Of a stretch of 64,000 bases of DNA, positions 60,247 through 64,000 are shown piece after piece (the stretch's first letter is position 1; the number at the start of each line of letters is the position of its first letter). The notes under the pieces are model-generated. The model did not search any database. It saw nothing but the letters and a program-made list of their open reading frames with translations, and was not told the origin of the DNA. Source of the stretch: Jeotgalicoccus meleagridis (GTDB lineage: Bacteria > Bacillota > Bacilli > Staphylococcales > Salinicoccaceae); the NCBI RefSeq assembly GCF_903994045.1, contig NZ_CAJEWD010000008.1, forward strand, positions 182,246 through 246,245, given 5' to 3'. A program made the translations under genes and the position numbers.

Positions 60247-61932
60247 ATGAGTCTCCAAACACGTGTGAATTATATAAACAGATATAGAGAAATTGCTAAG
60301 CAGATTTCTAAAAGTGGTTTTGGTTATATCATTGAAGAGATCGGCTTAGATAAAGTGATTTCCTTACCTAGAAAATTATTGCTTAGACAAGGAAATAAAG
60401 AAGTTTTAGAAAAGACCTATGCTGAGAGAATCAGACTTTTTATCGAAAGTATGGGGACCACTTTTATAAAGCTTGGACAAATTGCTTCAACACGTGGTGA
60501 CTTACTTCCACCTGAACTTATTAAGGAATTAGAAAAATTACAGAGTCACGTTGCCCCATTTCCAGCGGAAGTGGCGCGTTCTACGATTGAAGAGTCACTT
60601 GGGGCATCGATCGATGAAATCTTTATGATCTTTGATGATGAGCCTGTTGGGTCTGCCTCTATCGGGCAAGTACACCGAGCGATACTTCAAAGTGGTGAAG
60701 ATGTCGCTGTCAAAGTCCAAAGACCAAATATTGAGGGAACAGTTAGAACTGACTTAGAGATTCTAAGACACTTAGCGAAGCTCTTAGAAGCAAATTTAGA
60801 ATGGGCAAAAAATTATCAAGTAACAGATATGATTGATGAATTTTCATTCGCGCTGTTAAATGAACTGGATTACACTATCGAAGCGAGAAATGTTGAACGT
60901 ATTGGTAAGACACATGCTAATGATCCAAATGTAAAAATCCCTAATATCTTTTGGGATTATACTACTAAAAATGTGATGGTTATGGATTTTATCAAAGGTA
61001 TACCAGTCAATCACTTCGATACGCTTGATGAATTGAATATTGACCGGAGCAAACTCGCAGAGACTTTAGCTAAGGCAATCTTTAAACAAATTTTTGAAGA
61101 TGGCTACTTCCATGGAGATCCACATCCAGGTAATGTTAGCGTCTTAGAAGATGGAACTTTAGTCTTTTTAGACTTTGGTATGATTGGCCGTTTAACGAGT
61201 GACTTAAAGACAAATTTCGGTTCTCTTTTAATCTCACTGATGAAAAAAGATGCTTCAGGTGTGGTTAAAGCAATAGTCAAAATGGGTGTTGTGCCTGCGG
61301 ATGTTTCAATGAAACAACTGAACCGTGAAGCGGAAATCATGAGGGATAAGTACTATGAAGTGCCGCTATCAAAATTGAACTTTTCCGATGCAGTAAATGA
61401 TTTGTTTATCATATCTAATAAATATAAAATCCGTCTGCCACAGGACTTTACTATCTTAGCGAAAACCTTACTCACTCTAGAAGGTGTGGTCAGTAAACTC
61501 GATCCTGATTTTTCTATTATGGATGTCGCTGAACCATTTGGTAAATCGCTACTATTTGATCGTTACAATCCTAAAAATGTAATCGAAAATCAAATTGATG
61601 ATGCGCAGCAAATTGCCTTAGAATTAAGAGATGTCACTGCCAATGTTCATCAATTTTCTAAAGGCTTAAAAAACTCAAATTTACCAATTGAAATCGATCT
61701 AAAAGGACGAACTCAATTTTCAAAACATCTAGATAGAGTCATTAACCGACTATCTTTCTCGATCGTCTTACTCGCTTTTAGTATTATTATGGTTGGTCTC
61801 ATTGTCGGTTCTGCCTTACTCGGAGAAGGTAGCATAATCTTTAGAATTCCAATTATAGAAATTGCTGCTATCTTTGCAGCAGGTATGTTTATTTGGCTAA
61901 TGTGGTCAATTGTAAAATCTGGTCGATTTTAG
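60247..61932 (+). CDS. ABC1/UbiB-family atypical kinase
   Basis: A 561-residue ABC1 (AarF/UbiB/COQ8) family protein. It shows the family KxGQ motif in FIKLGQIASTRGD, ASIGQVHRA, AVKVQRPNIEGTVRTDL (Lys), ELDYTIEARN, FHGDPHPGN and FLDFGMIG, and two C-terminal membrane helices (about 500-555). In proteobacteria and mitochondria the family supports ubiquinone synthesis; a menaquinone organism would use it for lipid or quinone handling, function unproven. The ATG at 60247 has AGGGAG 8 nt upstream. Confidence 0.92.
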   Translation: MSLQTRVNYINRYREIAKQISKSGFGYIIEEIGLDKVISLPRKLLLRQGNKEVLEKTYAERIRLFIESMGTTFIKLGQIASTRGDLLPPELIKELEKLQSHVAPFPAEVARSTIEESLGASIDEIFMIFDDEPVGSASIGQVHRAILQSGEDVAVKVQRPNIEGTVRTDLEILRHLAKLLEANLEWAKNYQVTDMIDEFSFALLNELDYTIEARNVERIGKTHANDPNVKIPNIFWDYTTKNVMVMDFIKGIPVNHFDTLDELNIDRSKLAETLAKAIFKQIFEDGYFHGDPHPGNVSVLEDGTLVFLDFGMIGRLTSDLKTNFGSLLISLMKKDASGVVKAIVKMGVVPADVSMKQLNREAEIMRDKYYEVPLSKLNFSDAVNDLFIISNKYKIRLPQDFTILAKTLLTLEGVVSKLDPDFSIMDVAEPFGKSLLFDRYNPKNVIENQIDDAQQIALELRDVTANVHQFSKGLKNSNLPIEIDLKGRTQFSKHLDRVINRLSFSIVLLAFSIIMVGLIVGSALLGEGSIIFRIPIIEIAAIFAAGMFIWLMWSIVKSGRF

Positions 61933-61944
61933 AAGACATAAAAG

Positions 61945-61975
61945 ACGGACTGGGATATCCAGTCCGTAATTTTTT
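61945..61975. terminator. Terminator between ABC1 kinase gene and cymR
   Basis: A 9-bp stem ACGGACTGG/CCAGTCCGT with a 5-nt loop, followed by AA and six T on the plus strand. It ends the kinase gene; the minus-strand side lacks a strong T-run, so termination of cymR here is less sure. Confidence 0.82.
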
Positions 61976-62390
61976 ATATATAAAACATATAGCCGTCGAA
62001 ATCATCGGTATCATTATCGATAATATCATGTATGCTTGTATGGTCTAGGACATCATTCACAGCATCCTTTATTCTCTTCCATAAATAACTTTCATTCTTA
62101 CTTTCATGATCATCTGTATCAACAACAATAATTGATTCCTCAACCGCAGCAAATATTTGCCCCACTGTAATCTCATCTGGGGGATGATTTAATTCATATC
62201 CACCATATGCACCTCTTGTTGATTTAACTAAACCATCTTTCTTTAAATTAGCAACGATTTGTTCTAAATACAAATCGCTTATATTTCTTTCAGTTGCGAC
62301 TGATTTTACACTTCTTTTTTTGACGCCGTAATCACGAGCCAAACTCAGCATAAAATATAAGCCGTATCTTCCTTTTGTGGAAATCTTCAT
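61974..62390 (-). CDS. cymR: Rrf2-family regulator CymR-like
   Basis: A 138-residue Rrf2 winged-helix regulator. It shows ISTKGRYGLYFMLSLA, ISDLYLEQIVANLKKDGLV, RGAYGGYEL and a C-terminal dimer helix. It has no conserved Cys triad, so it is not an iron-sulfur Rrf2 such as IscR; this fits CymR, which pairs with CysK to control cysteine metabolism. It is divergent from rarA, as in B. subtilis and S. aureus. GAGGTG lies before the ATG. Confidence 0.87.
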   Translation of the reverse strand: MKISTKGRYGLYFMLSLARDYGVKKRSVKSVATERNISDLYLEQIVANLKKDGLVKSTRGAYGGYELNHPPDEITVGQIFAAVEESIIVVDTDDHESKNESYLWKRIKDAVNDVLDHTSIHDIIDNDTDDFDGYMFYI

Positions 62391-62406
62391 TCTAGCACCT
62401 CAAAAA

Positions 62407-62435
62407 TTCATGTTCTATGACTTTTATATTATAAT
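62407..62435 (+). promoter_or_regulatory. rarA promoter
   Basis: -35 TTCATG (62407-62412) and -10 TATAAT (62430-62435), spacer 17. The same AT-rich 80-nt gap must also carry the cymR promoter (possible minus-strand -35 TTTAAA, -10 TATAAT). Confidence 0.5.
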
Positions 62436-62471
62436 TAAATATAACATATCTTTAAAGTAAGGTGAAAAACT

Positions 62472-63743
62472 ATGAATAAAGCACCATTAAGCTATCGAAT
62501 GAGACCTAAAAATATAGATCAAGTACTTGGACAAAAACACTTAGTTGGAGAGGGAGGAATTATCCGTCGTATGGTTGAAGCTGGACGTTTATCCTCCATG
62601 ATTTTATATGGTCCACCAGGTATTGGTAAAACCAGTATCGCATCAGCAATCGCAGGTTCCACTAAGTATAAATTTCGCACTTTAAATGCTGTGACTGATA
62701 CAAAAAAAGATATGCAAGTTGTAGCCGAAGAAGGAAAAATGAGTGGCAGTGTGATCTTGCTCTTAGATGAGATTCATCGCTTAGATAAGGCCAAACAAGA
62801 TTTTCTCTTACCTCATTTAGAAAAAGGGACGATTGTCTTAATCGGAGCAACCACATCGAACCCCTACCATGCGATTAATCCAGCCATACGTTCTAGAACA
62901 CAAATTTTCGAACTCAACCCACTTGTAGTTGATGATATTAGAGTCGCTTTAGACCGTGCACTCACTGATACAGAGGATGGATTAGGTAATTTGAACATCG
63001 ATATATCACAAGATGCGCTAGATCACTTTGTCTCATCCAGTCACGGTGACGTCAGAAGTGCTTTAAACGCTTTAGAACTCGCAGCCTTAAGTGGTAAAGA
63101 AAAAGACGGTAAACTGACCATTACTTTAAAAGATGCACAAGACTGTATGCAAAAATCAGCCTTTCTTCACGATAAAGACGGCGATATGCACTATGATGTG
63201 ATGAGCGGACTGCAGAAATCTATACGAGGTAGTGATGTCGATGCGTCGCTACATTATTTAGCTCGTTTAATAGAAGCAGGTGATTTAGTTACTATTGCTA
63301 GACGGATTTTAGTCATAGCATACGAAGATATATCACTTGCCAATCCAAACATTGCCTCTAGAACACTCGATGCCATCACAGCAGCTGAAAGACTCGGTTT
63401 CCCAGAAGCCCGCATTCCTTTATCCCAAGCAGTCATAGAACTCGCCTTATCACCTAAATCAAATACCGCTATCACATCAATCGATAAAGCACTTAGTGAC
63501 ATTAGAAAAGGACGTGCTGGTGAAGTCCCTAAACACTTAAAAGACGGTCACTATAAAGGCGCGAAAGAATTAGGAAACGCAATCGGATATAAATATCCAC
63601 ACGACTATCCAAATCATGTTGTTAAACAGCAGTACTTGCCAGATAACTTGCTTAATCAGAGATATTTTAAAACTGATGGTATTAGTAAATATGAACAATC
63701 ACTCACTGAGATCTATTTAAATTTAAAAAAGATGAATAAATAG
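62472..63743 (+). CDS. rarA: Replication-associated recombination protein RarA (MgsA)
   Basis: A 423-residue AAA+ ATPase related to clamp loaders that acts at stalled forks. It shows PLSYRMRPKNIDQVLGQKHL, Walker A GPPGIGKTS (near 47-55), Walker B LLLDEIHR, sensor 1 GATTSNPY, and a C-terminal tetramerisation domain ending DYPNHVVKQQYLPDNL. GGTG lies 7 nt before the ATG. Divergent from cymR. Confidence 0.95.
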   Translation: MNKAPLSYRMRPKNIDQVLGQKHLVGEGGIIRRMVEAGRLSSMILYGPPGIGKTSIASAIAGSTKYKFRTLNAVTDTKKDMQVVAEEGKMSGSVILLLDEIHRLDKAKQDFLLPHLEKGTIVLIGATTSNPYHAINPAIRSRTQIFELNPLVVDDIRVALDRALTDTEDGLGNLNIDISQDALDHFVSSSHGDVRSALNALELAALSGKEKDGKLTITLKDAQDCMQKSAFLHDKDGDMHYDVMSGLQKSIRGSDVDASLHYLARLIEAGDLVTIARRILVIAYEDISLANPNIASRTLDAITAAERLGFPEARIPLSQAVIELALSPKSNTAITSIDKALSDIRKGRAGEVPKHLKDGHYKGAKELGNAIGYKYPHDYPNHVVKQQYLPDNLLNQRYFKTDGISKYEQSLTEIYLNLKKMNK

Positions 63744-63752
63744 AAGTTTGCT

Positions 63753-64000
63753 GTACGATAAGCAAGGCTCATTGTACAGCCAGGTAGTTATCTGGACTTC
63801 GTCGTATTCTCATTGTCCTGATAGACGTTTACCAGGACTTCGTCGTGTTCTCATTGTCCTGATAGACGTTTACCAGGACTTCGTCGTGTTCTCATTGTCC
63901 TGATAGACGTTTACCAGGACTTCGTGATGTTCTCATTGAACTGATAGCGCGTTAACTGGACTTCGTCGGGTGCTCATTGTACTGATAAACGTTTACCTGG
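63753..64000. repeat. 41-bp noncoding tandem repeat array, incomplete at window end
   Basis: The motif GGACTTCGT recurs at 63794, 63835, 63876, 63917 and 63958, exactly 41 bp apart, and a further GG starts at 63999. Copies 2 and 3 are identical, copy 1 differs by one base, and copies 4 and 5 are diverged; a degenerate unit at 63753-63793 shares CTCATTGTAC at the same offset. Units are contiguous. Each carries a short inverted repeat (CAGGAC/GTCCTG in copies 2-3; GCTGTAC/GTACAGC in the degenerate unit, with the first base outside it). Stops occur in every frame across the array on the plus strand (TGATAG in each unit). It follows rarA and has no gene. Confidence 0.9.

Noticed and set aside
63794..64000. 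CRISPR array
   Set aside because: Units are contiguous at 41 bp with no unique spacers, and no cas gene is near; it is a tandem repeat.

Overview
The window is one stretch of core chromosome from a low-GC Gram-positive bacterium, most likely a member of the Staphylococcaceae. Gene order follows the Bacillus subtilis/Staphylococcus aureus backbone almost gene for gene: ispG-zur-znuBC-nfo-cshB-ispH, the dnaG-sigA block, glyQS-recO-era-cdd-dgkA-ybeY-phoH, floA-nfeD-rpsU, the hrcA-grpE-dnaK-dnaJ block, lepA-rpsT-holA-comE, the yqeG-yqeH-aroE-nadD block, alaS-recD2-mnmA, and cymR-rarA. A single-chain glycyl-tRNA synthetase and the protein sequences themselves fit a staphylococcal relative. S. aureus has no c-type cytochromes, but a membrane-anchored cytochrome c sits next to sigA here, so a relative such as Jeotgalicoccus, Nosocomiicoccus, Salinicoccus or Macrococcus is more likely. 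The genus is an inference.

Layout. 1-5000: the end of ispG, then a Zur-controlled zinc-uptake operon (znuC-znuB-zur), endonuclease IV and a DEAD-box helicase. 5000-12800: ispH, then nif3, trmK, cccA, sigA, dnaG, ppsR and ccpN on the minus strand. 12800-14400: T-box-controlled glyQS. 14400-18300: recO, era, cdd, dgkA, ybeY and phoH, tightly coupled. 18400-21200: an uncharacterised basic protein, floA, nfeD and rpsU. 21200-24700: deoC, rsmE, prmA and dnaJ. 24800-28300: dnaK, grpE and hrcA under a CIRCE element. 28300-31300: hemW and lepA. 31400-36300: rpsT, holA, the small YqzM protein and the comE DNA-uptake genes. 36400-41300: an overlapping run for ribosome assembly, NAD and shikimate synthesis. 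41300-49100: a new 32-residue membrane ORF, mtnN, greA, udk, trmR, mltG, yrzB, ruvX, ireB and T-box-controlled alaS. 49100-54400: recD2, a TPR protein, mnmA and its cysteine desulfurase. 54500-62000: an interposed block with a luciferase-like monooxygenase, thrB-thrC-hom, a divergent aspartokinase and an ABC1 kinase. 62000-64000: cymR, rarA and a 41-bp tandem repeat running off the window.

Most genes serve translation, tRNA and rRNA modification, protein folding, DNA repair and replication. Regulation that can be read directly includes two Zur boxes on a promoter, two T-box leaders, one CIRCE element, a CodY-like box between the divergent hom and aspartokinase genes, and many bidirectional terminators between convergent genes. 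Many starts are TTG or GTG, placed by their Shine-Dalgarno sequences; dgkA appears to begin at ATT.

No phage, insertion sequence, CRISPR array, tRNA, rRNA or defence system was seen, and I found no convincing large undescribed system. The most unusual items are the 41-bp noncoding tandem repeat at the right end, the 32-residue membrane ORF at 41347-41445, the apparent ATT start of dgkA, and several local departures from the expected gene order: deoC where mtaB usually lies, trmR without its usual U32-peptidase partners, and the threonine block splitting cymR from the cysteine desulfurase.
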